IMG/VR virus record: IMGVR_UViG_3300008107_008672
Coordinates: 1-64,000 of that record
Strand: one strand, 5' to 3'
Origin: a virus
Length of the DNA stretch: 64,000 bases
Made by a program: the position numbers and the translations under genes. The notes below the pieces were generated by a model. That model was not told the DNA's origin and made no database searches. It saw only the letters and a program-made list of their open reading frames with translations. Positions 29,301-37,490 of the stretch are shown piece after piece. Position 1 is the first letter of the stretch; each line of letters begins with the position of its first letter.

Positions 29301-30085
29301 ATATAGAAAGTGATTCTGAGGAAAATGTTTATATAACAGGATCATACACTTCACCAGCGTATTTTTCTCCGGAGGAAATAGAATCAAGAGGGGGAACAGA
29401 CATATATTTAACTAAATTCAATAAGGATGGATTATTAGTAGATATAGTAACAGCTGGAGGTATTAACAATGATTCAGGAGCTGATCTAGTTTTGGATAAA
29501 GAAGAAAATATTTATATAACTGGTTATTTTGAAGGGGAATCTGAATTTTCACCTTATGTTATTTTATCCCCACCTGGAGGAAATCTAGATGCTTTCTTAG
29601 GAAAAATACCAAAGGAAAGATTCAAAGGTGGTAATAAGATAGGATCAGTACAATCTTGGCTTGGGTCTCACGCATGGTCTTGGAAGGAGGAAAAATTCTA
29701 TAGAGATGAATTTGAAATACCTTTAGCAACCACTATATTTATAAATCCGATAGATTCTTTAATCCCTGGAAAGAAAGACCACATATGGACTTTAAGCGAT
29801 ACAGAAACTGGTGAAGTTATAGTTAAAATAAGAAAGTCCCCATATTTTATATGGACATTCTTAAATCCTGGATTCTATTCTATCGCTTGTGAACTTCAGG
29901 ATGCAAATGGTAACATTTACGAAACATCACATTCTGGTAAAATAAGAGTTATAGATCATAAGGAAGCTTTTGCTGGAGATCTTAAACCAGAGGTTGTTAA
30001 TCCTAATGATTACTTACTAAGAACAATATATTACGATAGAAAAGAATTAGGGTTTCCACCTCTATCTAGGTTCGATATAGATTAA
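23309..30085 (+). CDS. Giant baseplate/tail protein with beta-propeller repeats (2258 residues)
   Basis: The N-terminal 700 residues are beta-rich structural sequence. From about residue 1204 to 1484 there are Reg_prop-like blades with the repeating theme IWVTGEDVIKFDG, HKWIGTSDGLVYWDD and WYLWIATDNGISRFDG. From about 1676 to 2100 a second set of SBBP-type blades reads NIYICGGFQGNLILG, HVLISGSYEGTIKIE, NVYITGSYTSPAYFS and NIYITGYFEGESEFS. So two beta-propellers are embedded in one virion polypeptide. Location right after gp6 suggests a wedge or peripheral baseplate protein in the role of gp7/gp10 (inference), with the propellers as candidate glycan-binding modules. No enzymatic residues are identified. 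Confidence 0.7.
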   Translation: MNFQNLLFFDKKGDQYNFVWNGNYWEGAILFPIVSEKLFEVQHIFIIEKFLNPLSEIKYGFPHSYGVSPGPSVWRTRWESDYDGSTNVSSIIYTYELGVDGNLDAPVLVKANNVEFYPEIVPGDVVASPSGLVVSSDISPSSMQINIALNSDSEGIYDRRLIIEDYTDPNNPVTILKVELHGEVEGEDSRLSVTLSNFGRSFNPDDALIVRESDIKEEFPDYEIINKKRKELLLAGESIFPYLGSYKSLFNAIKFFGYYDLRVKEYWLNIKTDEADTLTPLQQNQKILNQLSQPNIEGLNKLELISSLIKDENQGKFKQVEIYGKKKDGTFGLKKQFESLFPSKSYKKTALFGLFYDINRVVEDQEEDQYGYPIVEDAFAFSPEEVLIKLFGLKQRLKRDYLPLNARIIDITGEGVYFNLYKTRGWTDVVDITEIKGGIKVGFNVYPERGYVEDLRPFYTKPNQSGLLYPNINGVEDGISYYGNTVDPYSYFQEYPISTIPSLENAVNLFYQDITNGEMPKFLGDGDYDPPGYKLFSDGSDYVFPAGCPVIIKNDTFNLSWEELSGSWNSLDPTITRTDLQIASYSSTTSPNPGGSLQTVYSTSLFTLPTTFPVGININIGTGNNWFDTTFPDVIFVRVESVDSPGNLVLGYCSAGDYNTLTGNLYIQMIYTRGAGEYSNWKVSPTNLGFSSYVFDYYENFIQSNGFYSWNRLPYLDFYEIEWTIYKDDDDKPYYYQTRGGLPELETIVHFLPYSGEYNIKCRVWDTLNSISLGIKRGVVKVDKRGIELNTLTRFRESESYDWDNMPLKWESYPSQWIFPVENTNKILSISDFIQNYPEYSNNFNEGQQCEVLTKLPEVKSTVTFDVGVQQIDIATIVSNYIGGGYDLAEVTTLTPHGYSSGNTVWIYDSLGSSLGQYPITVTGTNTFQIPEIIITAITGGYVYGTGNIKFYADAVLIADCNFQGDLNSTTSLAYSIINSSPLDPKYKVINLVDSVTTNYKTFTVQAPNNSGSLWNGKQFIVQTTGSLLITTPINTFSGGLNEREEYVYYDFNLLPKKEMRYWGTKSLSWETFEDFSFEKAYAHTWDMYDYHNDWLGGFNLYSLQYGDRVKVTEDSNGLVFGETDSPGNNYLDLKEAADQLNNSIDENIKRFDYVVRGFSELPNNFYPNANPISPDLSTNPGPKNIQSKFYKVPTYSPVLFEPTGIAWDADGDIWVTGEDVIKFDGVNYTNYDSSNSVMPGVSLLTNCIKIDRNDIKWIGLENNLVPLVKINEKDPSDSFAYSVNDFVDNGGNPISPITPSSINCIEINPQRGDIFAGFTCNSSPSYDGLLFYDSSAKSWNLYTTSNSDIPSDNIRDLKLQYYSINKWYLWIATDNGISRFDGVNFKNYNIGNSGIPSNNVYSIELDKLNHKWIGTSDGLVYWDDIRWAVWNNATNPELNLGSVKSIIETGNSNIWFTIDSSSSPSNTELYYFDGYYFTKVLYRNDGTTLINPVDCNFGKISLSAPWKTIKNGETTFPKNLLILTKDGEIGKIDYIIPHIQATSKDPGTNGWDFIYHDTSSPLPSVEYIFDSGIGTSQLGFNFIVGPYYDNITLNSDYTRPIMPNVDRYSWYKPIWQRYSIDRLKDQFPSLNIDDVFLYAPLRDILNGKANKEPYWKNSQIERIAKKKSRDLFDNFEWVITLGNSNPDQGVKVTVDNEGDIIAIGDFTGTIFMGEVNNIGTQDLYLTSLDQGVYIAKYNKGGVIQWARSIASTSPQGPIYARSVITDTNGNIYVVSDNNLTGFIQIDKFNFDGVLLNSLNIPITPDQYIGDIKVDKYENIYICGGFQGNLILGSSSLISTGQDSGFLAKLDPSMTFVWAKQFTNTTYSKAYEIGILKEEYLYLTGVFDSQIDLGPIQLTGVGNPDMFIAKFYTGDGECLWANSIGYDSSTSFGSSSICLDPNGHVLISGSYEGTIKIEDQTLSSFPGTTDIFVIKLLSTGKLIWMKMCGGLGGDTAHDIESDSEENVYITGSYTSPAYFSPEEIESRGGTDIYLTKFNKDGLLVDIVTAGGINNDSGADLVLDKEENIYITGYFEGESEFSPYVILSPPGGNLDAFLGKIPKERFKGGNKIGSVQSWLGSHAWSWKEEKFYRDEFEIPLATTIFINPIDSLIPGKKDHIWTLSDTETGEVIVKIRKSPYFIWTFLNPGFYSIACELQDANGNIYETSHSGKIRVIDHKEAFAGDLKPEVVNPNDYLLRTIYYDRKELGFPPLSRFDID

Positions 30086-30099
30086 TTCCTATTCATCTT

Positions 30100-30801
30100 C
30101 TATGTTGTATACTCCTTGTACACATCTAATATTTCAGGAACTATAGGGTGTCTGTGATTTTTCTTAAGAGTAATAACTTTAACCCCCGGAACTCTTGCAG
30201 AAAGAGTATTCATAAAATCTAGTCCAGATTCCTTTTTGTTCTTTAGATCTATCTGTGAAGTATCACCACATATTATTATTTTAGAACCTATACCAAGTCT
30301 TCCTAGTACCATTTCCATCTGACTCATAGTTACGTTTTGTGCCTCGTCAACAATTACACAAGAATTAACTAATGTTCTACCTCTCATGAAAGGAAATGGA
30401 AGTATTTCTATTATTCCTTCACTTAGTAATTTTTCAATCTTGGTTTTTTCGTAGACCATTTCTAGATTTGCATAAATAGGAGCTAACCACGGATCCATCT
30501 TTTCTTTAAGATCCCCTGGAAGGAATCCTATATCCTCTTTTGCTACTGTCGGTCTAGTAATAACTAGCTTTTCAATCTCCCTATTAAATAGCATATCTAA
30601 AGCTATTTGTACCGCTAGCAAGGTTTTACCTGATCCTGCTGCACCCTTAAGAACATTTACCGGATTTTCTAAAATAATAGCTTTAGCATCCTTTTGCTCC
30701 TCATTTAAATTGATTTTAAATTTGATGGGATTTTTGGGTTTTCTTTTTTGAGTCCAATTGCTTCCTGTAACCATAAGATTTTTTTTTATTTTGAGAAACA
30801 T
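30100..30801 (-). CDS. phoH: PhoH-like P-loop ATPase
   Basis: The 233-residue protein is a full-length PhoH core. It has the Walker A motif KGAAGSGKT at residues 52-60, the ITRPTVAKEDIGFLPGD family signature at about 81-97, Walker B VIVDEAQN at 149-156, and the C-terminal LGRLGIGSKIIICGDTSQID stretch. PhoH proteins are putative RNA-directed helicases or ATPases and are a common auxiliary gene in marine and T4-like phages; the exact role is unknown. It is the only minus-strand gene in the structural block and converges with the giant propeller gene (14-base gap). The ATG at 30801 lies inside a perfect 9-bp hairpin; an alternative ATG at 30774 (MVTGSNW) also gives a complete domain. Confidence 0.92.
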   Translation of the reverse strand: MFLKIKKNLMVTGSNWTQKRKPKNPIKFKINLNEEQKDAKAIILENPVNVLKGAAGSGKTLLAVQIALDMLFNREIEKLVITRPTVAKEDIGFLPGDLKEKMDPWLAPIYANLEMVYEKTKIEKLLSEGIIEILPFPFMRGRTLVNSCVIVDEAQNVTMSQMEMVLGRLGIGSKIIICGDTSQIDLKNKKESGLDFMNTLSARVPGVKVITLKKNHRHPIVPEILDVYKEYTT

Positions 30802-30815
30802 ATTCGATGTTTCTC
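30793..30815. promoter_or_regulatory. Perfect 9-bp inverted repeat over the phoH start codon
   Basis: GAGAAACAT (30793-30801), a 5-base ATTCG loop and ATGTTTCTC (30807-30815) form a perfect palindrome. In the phoH transcript the hairpin would contain the first ATG, so it could block that start or act as an operator or RNA-binding site in the divergent phoH/fibre promoter region. No U-tract follows in either direction, so it is not a simple terminator. Confidence 0.55.
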
Positions 30816-30847
30816 GGTTTAATAATTAACCCTGTCTTTTCTTAAAG

Positions 30848-30856
30848 TATTAAATA
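30848..30856 (+). promoter_or_regulatory. Candidate late-promoter-like element upstream of the 305-residue fibre gene
   Basis: TATTAAATA sits within the 12-mer AAGTATTAAATA that also occurs at 31807 and 50433. It lies 30 bases before the ATG at 30887, in the divergent gap after phoH, where a plus-strand promoter is required. This is recurrence-based inference. Confidence 0.35.
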
Positions 30857-30886
30857 CAGGATATATATCAAAAAAAGGAAAATCAA

Positions 30887-31804
30887 ATGGCAATTACAAT
30901 TACAGAAATTCTCGGAACCGATTCTATATCCGGGTCTAGGTTAACTATCAATGCTAACTTTTTATTGCTTGAGAATGCTTATAACGATTTAGAAAATTCT
31001 TTTAATATAAACGTATTAACTGGATCGTTAGACGTATCTTCTGCATCTAGTGGGCAAATTAAAGCCAAATCGTTAATGGCTAATAGCTTGGTGATGCCAG
31101 CATCTGGATCACCGCTTATACAAATATACGGAACAGGAGCAAGTGGAGGATCTATTATATCTTCCAATACTATAGCAGGAGCTACAGGTATTTTTTCTAA
31201 TGTTTTACAATCCAATACATTTGGTGCTTCTGGATCAGCAACTTTCGGAGCAACTGCAACATTCCAAAGTGTTCTTAATGTAGAGGGAAGAGTTAGTATA
31301 GGGGCTTCTGGTAATTTTGTTAATACAAATAGAAAAGCAACAGTTGGTTCGACAACAGCATTTCCTTCTGCTCCTGGAGCAGGTGTTACTGGAACATATT
31401 CCACACCTTATCAATTAACTTTAACCGAAAATGTTATCTATATACAATCAGACTATGTTTCAAGTGCGCCGGCTGATGCTGGATTTGCCAGTGGATTTTT
31501 CTTTTATGCAACAACAGGTTCTGGAGCAACTGCTTCTGATATCCCTGCTGGCTATACAGTAACGCTAATAGATACTGCCACAACTCCTGGAATAATTTCT
31601 ACTGGAGTAACTGGACCTTCGCCTTACTATTATACAGGATTTTCAACAGGAGACGGATCTTATTCAGATCCTAATATACAAACACCAGGGGATCAATATA
31701 AGTCTTCTGTTACTCTTATGTGGGAACCTAGAATAGATCAAGGACAGCCAACTCAAAAAGGTTCTTGGGTCGTTGTAAACTGTACACAAGGATTCACATA
31801 CTAA
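30887..31804 (+). CDS. Tail fibre/decoration-like virion protein
   Basis: The 305-residue protein is Gly/Ser/Ala/Thr-rich. The N-terminal segment ITEILGTDSISGSRLTINAN resembles the short attachment regions of trimeric fibres. It is followed by beta-helix-like stretches with alternating hydrophobic residues (FSNVLQSNTFGASGSATFGA) and a C-terminal globular region ending WVVVNCTQGF. Composition and place at the head of the fibre operon support a fibre or fibre-connector role. The codons at the start use ATT rather than ATA, unlike most of the neighbourhood. Confidence 0.55.
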   Translation: MAITITEILGTDSISGSRLTINANFLLLENAYNDLENSFNINVLTGSLDVSSASSGQIKAKSLMANSLVMPASGSPLIQIYGTGASGGSIISSNTIAGATGIFSNVLQSNTFGASGSATFGATATFQSVLNVEGRVSIGASGNFVNTNRKATVGSTTAFPSAPGAGVTGTYSTPYQLTLTENVIYIQSDYVSSAPADAGFASGFFFYATTGSGATASDIPAGYTVTLIDTATTPGIISTGVTGPSPYYYTGFSTGDGSYSDPNIQTPGDQYKSSVTLMWEPRIDQGQPTQKGSWVVVNCTQGFTY

Positions 31805-31809
31805 TTAAG

Positions 31810-31818
31810 TATTAAATA
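31810..31818 (+). promoter_or_regulatory. Fourth TATTAAATA copy, abutting a start codon
   Basis: The same 12-mer AAGTATTAAATA as at 30845 and 50433 ends 1 base before the ATG at 31820. As a promoter it would give a leaderless message, so here it may instead act in translation initiation or be coincidental. It is recorded because of the exact repeat. Confidence 0.2.
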
Positions 31819-31819
31819 A

Positions 31820-34003
31820 ATGGCAAAGACACCCTATATAAGACCCATATCAGTTCAAGGAGGTACTTTTTATACCTTTTCTTCTGCTGCAGAAGATTTA
31901 ACTTTAACTTTTAATAACTCTCTTAAGAAGTTTACGTTCTCTAAATATGCACTTTTAAAACTTCCTGAGTTTGGTAGTCCAATTTACGGAGAAAATGCTT
32001 TAAGATTTAATGCTATAGATAGTACATTTTTAGACGCAGCAGAAGGAGATTTTATACTTACTAACCCAAATAATTTAAGTCCATCTCCTGAGATATCTTT
32101 TCAAAATTATTGTTTGAATCTAGAAGCTACCGTTATATCTGATCCAAATTATAATCCAGAACTTAAAAGAAATGTTTCCGAAAGAATATTTTGGAAATGG
32201 ATAAAAGAGTTAAGTGGTGTAAGATATAGAGCTGCTAATACTAATGAAGTAGTTGCTTCTTTAAACCAATCAACAACAACAACTAAAGACGGTTACCCAT
32301 ACTCAGATAAAAGATGGGTTGAGGAGGATACTCTTCTTACTGGTAACGGAAGTCCAAATCCAAGATACGAAAGAGTAGTACAATATATTGGCGATATAGA
32401 TGTCGTAAACTCTGTTCAAAATTCAGAGAACGCATATTCTGAAGTTTATATACATGTACCAACTGGAGATGGAGGAACTCCTTATGTCTTGTTTAAGACA
32501 GTAGCAGATGAGAATTATTATCCAGACAGAACATGGACTCATTTACCTCCAGATCCAACAGATACTGAATATTTACAAGGAAGAGATTCAGCTTCTGGTC
32601 TATATGGCCCTAATGGTTTACCTAAACTTGCTATATTTGACCAGGATTCATTAGGAGATCCTGGAGTTAGTGGAACTTCAGCTACTGGATCTTTTTCTAA
32701 TAATTGGTATTCCCCTAGAGACGAGGCCAATTCATATTTTACTGACCCAACTTTTTTTGATTCTACTAATTATACATTAGAAAAATATTTAGCTGCTTCT
32801 GGACCTACTGGATATACTGTTACTTATAAAAGAAGTAATCTTGATGGGGTACAAATAGATTTTGATCCATCTTCTTATAAGGCAATACAGAATTATGTTG
32901 GTATTTCTACAATAGAGGAATGGAACGGAACCCCCACTACAACTTCTTTTGATTTTAATGCAGTTTTGGTTTATTATGATGTTTATGATCCTAATAATCC
33001 AACAGATTCTGAAACGAATCTTTATGGTATACTTTTCTTAAATGATCCTGAGCCTGTATCTACCAATGCAGCTAAATTACCTTCGTTTAAGAAATTTAAA
33101 CCAGACCCAATTACTAAATTAAATGGTAATTCTTACGGATTTAAAATAAATCTTAAGTTTGATACTGATGTAGAGAGTACAGGAGTAGAGCAAGCGATAA
33201 ACGATTATTCTTCGTTTTCACTTTCTATCTTCATGGACGCAGCTACAGTTCTACAAGATGCAGCCAAAAATCTAAATGATAGAACATTACAGATTGCTGC
33301 AATGCAGGAGGAAATTGCAGGACTTAAAGATTTAATAATTAATACTGACGATAGCACTGAGATAAAAAATAGATTAGACGTAATAGAATCTTCATTACAA
33401 GCAAATCAAGCTCTTTTTGATAATACTCAAGACATATTAAATCTAATAGAACAGAATACTGATACAATAAATAATATATTACAAAATCAAACTTCTGTTA
33501 ATCTATCTTATAATCTAGATCTTTTAAAAGATGGTAGCGGTACATCTGTTGATAGGAGCGTACCTAATATATTAAAGGTAAATGTAACTCAGCAGGATTA
33601 TAATATAGGAACAAGTTCATTATTTACTATAAATCCTGTTGCAGGTAATACAGTTCCTTTATCAATCTATACTAATTATTTAAAACATAAAAATAATGGA
33701 GTATCTATAACTGCTAATAATGATATAGTTATAAGAATAGATGACACTATAAATAAATGGGAGAAAGGTCAGGTATTAAGATTTATTATAGGAGACGATA
33801 TAGATCTTGGTAATTATTCTTTAGTTATTCTTACCGATGCTCTAGGTGAATATCCTAAATCTAACCCTTCTGGAGTTCCTTACTCTTCCGTTGTAGCTGG
33901 ATTCCTAAATATACAATTCTCTAGTTCTAATTATAAACCTATATTTGATATAGTTTGTATAGATGCTAAAAATTTAATATTTGAAATAGATCAAATAAGA
34001 TAA
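31820..34003 (+). CDS. Fibre/baseplate virion protein with coiled coil (727 residues)
   Basis: The N-terminal half is beta-rich without recognisable motifs (TPYIRPISVQGGTFYTFSSA). At about residues 475-560 a coiled coil is evident (heptads in LQIAAMQEEIAGLKDLI and DVIESSLQANQALFDN), ending in a run of Asn/Gln-rich helix. A C-terminal beta domain of about 150 residues follows. The order (beta attachment domain, trimer-forming coiled coil, beta tip) is that of phage fibres. It follows the 305-residue gene by 15 bases and precedes the 1159-residue gene by 4. Confidence 0.55.
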   Translation: MAKTPYIRPISVQGGTFYTFSSAAEDLTLTFNNSLKKFTFSKYALLKLPEFGSPIYGENALRFNAIDSTFLDAAEGDFILTNPNNLSPSPEISFQNYCLNLEATVISDPNYNPELKRNVSERIFWKWIKELSGVRYRAANTNEVVASLNQSTTTTKDGYPYSDKRWVEEDTLLTGNGSPNPRYERVVQYIGDIDVVNSVQNSENAYSEVYIHVPTGDGGTPYVLFKTVADENYYPDRTWTHLPPDPTDTEYLQGRDSASGLYGPNGLPKLAIFDQDSLGDPGVSGTSATGSFSNNWYSPRDEANSYFTDPTFFDSTNYTLEKYLAASGPTGYTVTYKRSNLDGVQIDFDPSSYKAIQNYVGISTIEEWNGTPTTTSFDFNAVLVYYDVYDPNNPTDSETNLYGILFLNDPEPVSTNAAKLPSFKKFKPDPITKLNGNSYGFKINLKFDTDVESTGVEQAINDYSSFSLSIFMDAATVLQDAAKNLNDRTLQIAAMQEEIAGLKDLIINTDDSTEIKNRLDVIESSLQANQALFDNTQDILNLIEQNTDTINNILQNQTSVNLSYNLDLLKDGSGTSVDRSVPNILKVNVTQQDYNIGTSSLFTINPVAGNTVPLSIYTNYLKHKNNGVSITANNDIVIRIDDTINKWEKGQVLRFIIGDDIDLGNYSLVILTDALGEYPKSNPSGVPYSSVVAGFLNIQFSSSNYKPIFDIVCIDAKNLIFEIDQIR

Positions 34004-34007
34004 AAAA

Positions 34008-37000
34008 ATGTCGAATACGAAAAACTCATTTTCATCCTTAATAGCACAATTTCTTAGACTTCAAAAGAACTCTCTAGAGATTATTAATAAACTTAATGAC
34101 TTAACAACATCCCCTAAGGATACTGTAGAGATAGAATTTTTAAAAGATGATAACACATCCGAAAATATACAGGTTCCTTCTTTCGGATTTTTAAAGTCTG
34201 AGATAAACAGATTAGATCAAAACATTAAATCTTTATCTGGTCTTGAGGATAATAGAGCAAACGTAAGAAATGCGGATGGAACTGTTGCTAAAATATATCA
34301 GGCTAAAGTTCTAAAGGATCCTTCTTCCCCGTCTAGCTTACAAGTACCTTCAACTTTTCAGGCAAGGAATAACTGGTTTTTTGAATCGTTTCTTAACCCT
34401 CTTCTTTATGTTGAGATAGACGTAGAGAATCAAATACCTGAAAATTCGGAAAATGTTTACGTAAAAAGAATAATCGCAAACACACAATCTGATGTACAAA
34501 AACAGTACTTTGATAATAATCTAAAGGGAAGAAACGATATAACTGATGCTGATCTTATAGGAGCTTTAGAAAGCCAAGGAATACAATATTTTATAGACGA
34601 GCAAATAAATAACCTTGAATTAAGGACTATAAGATATACTGGATCTTTTGGAGTTCTTAGAATATTCGACGAAGAGGTACAAAATACTGAGAGTGGTACA
34701 ACAACTACTGTAACAGTAAGAAAGTATAAGTTGAACACAATAAGATACAACGATACCTTAGCAGATACAGAAAATTCAAGAACATTATCAAAAGGAGATT
34801 TATTAATAACTGCTGGAGGTACTAAGTATGAGGTATCTGCAATAGATGTTACAAATCAAACTGTTGTATTAAAAAGAATATTTGGATTTGAACCTGTACA
34901 AATAGGAGATTCATCATTGACAATATATTCTAATGTATTATCTAACAGACAAGTAGAAGTAAATGTTGGATTTGATGAAAGACAGGGAATTTTTATTAAA
35001 TCTATAGATGGAGACTTTAATGTTGCTTCTAGTAAATATAGTCCAGGTATATGCTTTTGGTCTAATGAATTACAAATTACAACTAGTGATGGTGTAAAAA
35101 ATTTAGAATCCTTTTACAATTCTCAAGTATCCGACTTTGGAAAAATATTTATTGCTTCAGCTAAGGAGAATACTATTCCTTCTATTTATGGTCAAACACC
35201 TTCTGCTCCAGTAGTTTCCCCTGGTAATTTTAAAGTTGTTAAAATAAATGCTCAGGTAACAGATTCTAAAGAAAGCACATCTTTTAAAGACAAGATTAAA
35301 ATAAAAACTTCTCTTAAGAATGAGATAGATTCTATAGATAGAGCAATAGATCAGACTAGAAAACAACTATCAGAGTTAACAACTACATCTGTAAAGAAAA
35401 CGCCTAATGCTGAGTTTAAAAAATTAAACGACAAAATAGCTTCTTTAACTAAAGATAAAGGTACAAAAACTGGATTATTATCAACAACAATAACAGAAAT
35501 AAACAATCTTGTTATAACTATACCAGAATTAACAGAAGCACCTAAATATAGAGTAAGAGGATTTTGGCCAATACCCGAGCCAATAATAGATGCTAAAACT
35601 GGAGAGCAAAATATAATACAATTTAATGTTAGATACAGATATCTTTCATTAACTGGTAACCCGAATGGCGTAGACCAAATCGATTATATAGACAATAACG
35701 GTGTACAAAAAACTGGCCAATTTACAAACTGGGTTCAATTTAAAAGCGATGTAAGAAAGAAAGTATATGACACTGATACTGGAACCTACATTTGGCAAAT
35801 AGAGGACGTTAGCGACGCTAATACGGTAAATATAAATCAATTAGACATAGCTATAACAAAAGGCGAGAAGGTAGAAATACAAGTACAGTCGATATCCGAA
35901 GCAGGATGGCCAACTAATCCTTTAACATCTGATTGGTCTACATCTGCTGTAGTTGAATTCCCACCAGATTTAGTTGTTCAGGTTGATAACACATCTTTTG
36001 CAGCACAGAACAATACTGATAAAGCAGTAGTTAAAGTTCAAGAGGATTTACAAGCAAAAGGATTAGATCAGCATTTATCTACACAATTTACATCTGGAGA
36101 TAAATTCTTTGCACATAACTCATCAGTAATTGCATCAGGATTTTTCGATGCTACAGGTAAAGCTTTAGATCTTTTTCAAAAGATAACACAAATAGACAAC
36201 GAACTTCAATCTCTTAGAGCACTTATTGCTAAAGCTAAAGGAACTCTTGGCGTTTATGTTAGAAGTGGAAACACATCAAATAAGATAAATCCTGGAAGTA
36301 CAATAAATTTATTTGCAGGGTATTACGATCAACTTATAGATTTATCTAATCCTAGCAACAAAGGAAAAATATCTACCGTGGTATATTATTTAGAGCTTAG
36401 AAATGAAGCTGCTACTCCTCTCGAGTTATCCTCTTTAATTCCAGGAGGACAGGGAGTAAAAGCACCTAACTCTATAGTTGGACAATCAGATTACAATAAT
36501 AATAGAAAGTATGGAGAAACACCGGTACAATTATCAGGTATAGTTAACGGTGATGTAAATGTATCCTCTCCAGGATCTTTCATACAAGCATCTGGATATC
36601 AGAGCGCTAATGCCTATTCTCAATTTGTTTATACGAGATATAAGAGTGTGGGTCTAGATGAGAATTTATATTTCGATCCACCTACTTCTTTATCATGGAA
36701 CATCAGTAATGGTACCTCAGGATTACCTATAAATAATGATGGGATACTTATGCCATTTGATCCTACTACAACTCCTTTAGGCTCTGTTAATGCTAATATA
36801 TGGAACGGAAATTATTCTACAGGAACTCCAACCGGTAATGGTAATCTTAATGAATTTTGTATTCATATAAGTCACCCTGATATAAACGATGGAGGAAGTA
36901 GTCCTTTTGCAACTTTAATAAGACCCCCAGTTCTTCCTGCAGGACCAATGGATTATCCATCTTTTAGACATGCTTTAGGATTTGAAACAGATACTAACAT

Positions 37001-37487
37001 AACATCATCAATAACAAGTTCACAGACAGCATCATATCAGCAATTACAATATTATCCAGCAAATAGCTCTTCATCTTTTGGTACTGATGATGACGCATAT
37101 CCGAACAAACTAGGATTTATAGATACTGATGAGTTTTTATGTGGTAAATTTTCTTGCGGATCTTATCTGTTCTTAGCACCGACTAATCACACAGCTATAC
37201 AAATAGAAGGATCTACTCAATTAGCTAAAAAGACATTAGAATTTGGAGAGGAGAATGCAATAACAGTTCCTTTAGTTTTTCAAATGAGAGCTCAAGATAA
37301 GCTTGGATTTGTTGGAGGCTGGAGATCTGCAGGTAACTTGAAAAATATTACCTATACTAAAAAAATAGGTATAGATATACAGGTAAAAAATGAGGATCTT
37401 TTCTCTTTCGATGTTCTAGTAACAGGAAGTTACACTAAGACCTCTTTAATTTCACCTGCTTATTCTCAAAGTAAGAAAACTATTTAA
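34008..37487 (+). CDS. Large fibre/baseplate virion protein with coiled coil and FnIII-like segment (1159 residues)
   Basis: The sequence is mostly beta-rich. Residues about 440-500 form a charged coiled coil (KNEIDSIDRAIDQTRKQLSE). A segment at about 512-655 then has fibronectin-III-like character: YRVRGFWPIPEPI, IIQFNVRYRYLSL, KVEIQVQSISEAGWPTNPLT. Such domains are common in phage tail-tip and adhesin proteins and bind carbohydrate or mediate oligomer contacts. The remaining C-terminal half is Ser/Thr/Asn-rich and probably surface exposed. Tight packing (3 bases to the next start) marks it as part of one fibre operon. Confidence 0.55.
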   Translation: MSNTKNSFSSLIAQFLRLQKNSLEIINKLNDLTTSPKDTVEIEFLKDDNTSENIQVPSFGFLKSEINRLDQNIKSLSGLEDNRANVRNADGTVAKIYQAKVLKDPSSPSSLQVPSTFQARNNWFFESFLNPLLYVEIDVENQIPENSENVYVKRIIANTQSDVQKQYFDNNLKGRNDITDADLIGALESQGIQYFIDEQINNLELRTIRYTGSFGVLRIFDEEVQNTESGTTTTVTVRKYKLNTIRYNDTLADTENSRTLSKGDLLITAGGTKYEVSAIDVTNQTVVLKRIFGFEPVQIGDSSLTIYSNVLSNRQVEVNVGFDERQGIFIKSIDGDFNVASSKYSPGICFWSNELQITTSDGVKNLESFYNSQVSDFGKIFIASAKENTIPSIYGQTPSAPVVSPGNFKVVKINAQVTDSKESTSFKDKIKIKTSLKNEIDSIDRAIDQTRKQLSELTTTSVKKTPNAEFKKLNDKIASLTKDKGTKTGLLSTTITEINNLVITIPELTEAPKYRVRGFWPIPEPIIDAKTGEQNIIQFNVRYRYLSLTGNPNGVDQIDYIDNNGVQKTGQFTNWVQFKSDVRKKVYDTDTGTYIWQIEDVSDANTVNINQLDIAITKGEKVEIQVQSISEAGWPTNPLTSDWSTSAVVEFPPDLVVQVDNTSFAAQNNTDKAVVKVQEDLQAKGLDQHLSTQFTSGDKFFAHNSSVIASGFFDATGKALDLFQKITQIDNELQSLRALIAKAKGTLGVYVRSGNTSNKINPGSTINLFAGYYDQLIDLSNPSNKGKISTVVYYLELRNEAATPLELSSLIPGGQGVKAPNSIVGQSDYNNNRKYGETPVQLSGIVNGDVNVSSPGSFIQASGYQSANAYSQFVYTRYKSVGLDENLYFDPPTSLSWNISNGTSGLPINNDGILMPFDPTTTPLGSVNANIWNGNYSTGTPTGNGNLNEFCIHISHPDINDGGSSPFATLIRPPVLPAGPMDYPSFRHALGFETDTNITSSITSSQTASYQQLQYYPANSSSSFGTDDDAYPNKLGFIDTDEFLCGKFSCGSYLFLAPTNHTAIQIEGSTQLAKKTLEFGEENAITVPLVFQMRAQDKLGFVGGWRSAGNLKNITYTKKIGIDIQVKNEDLFSFDVLVTGSYTKTSLISPAYSQSKKTI

Positions 37488-37490
37488 TAA

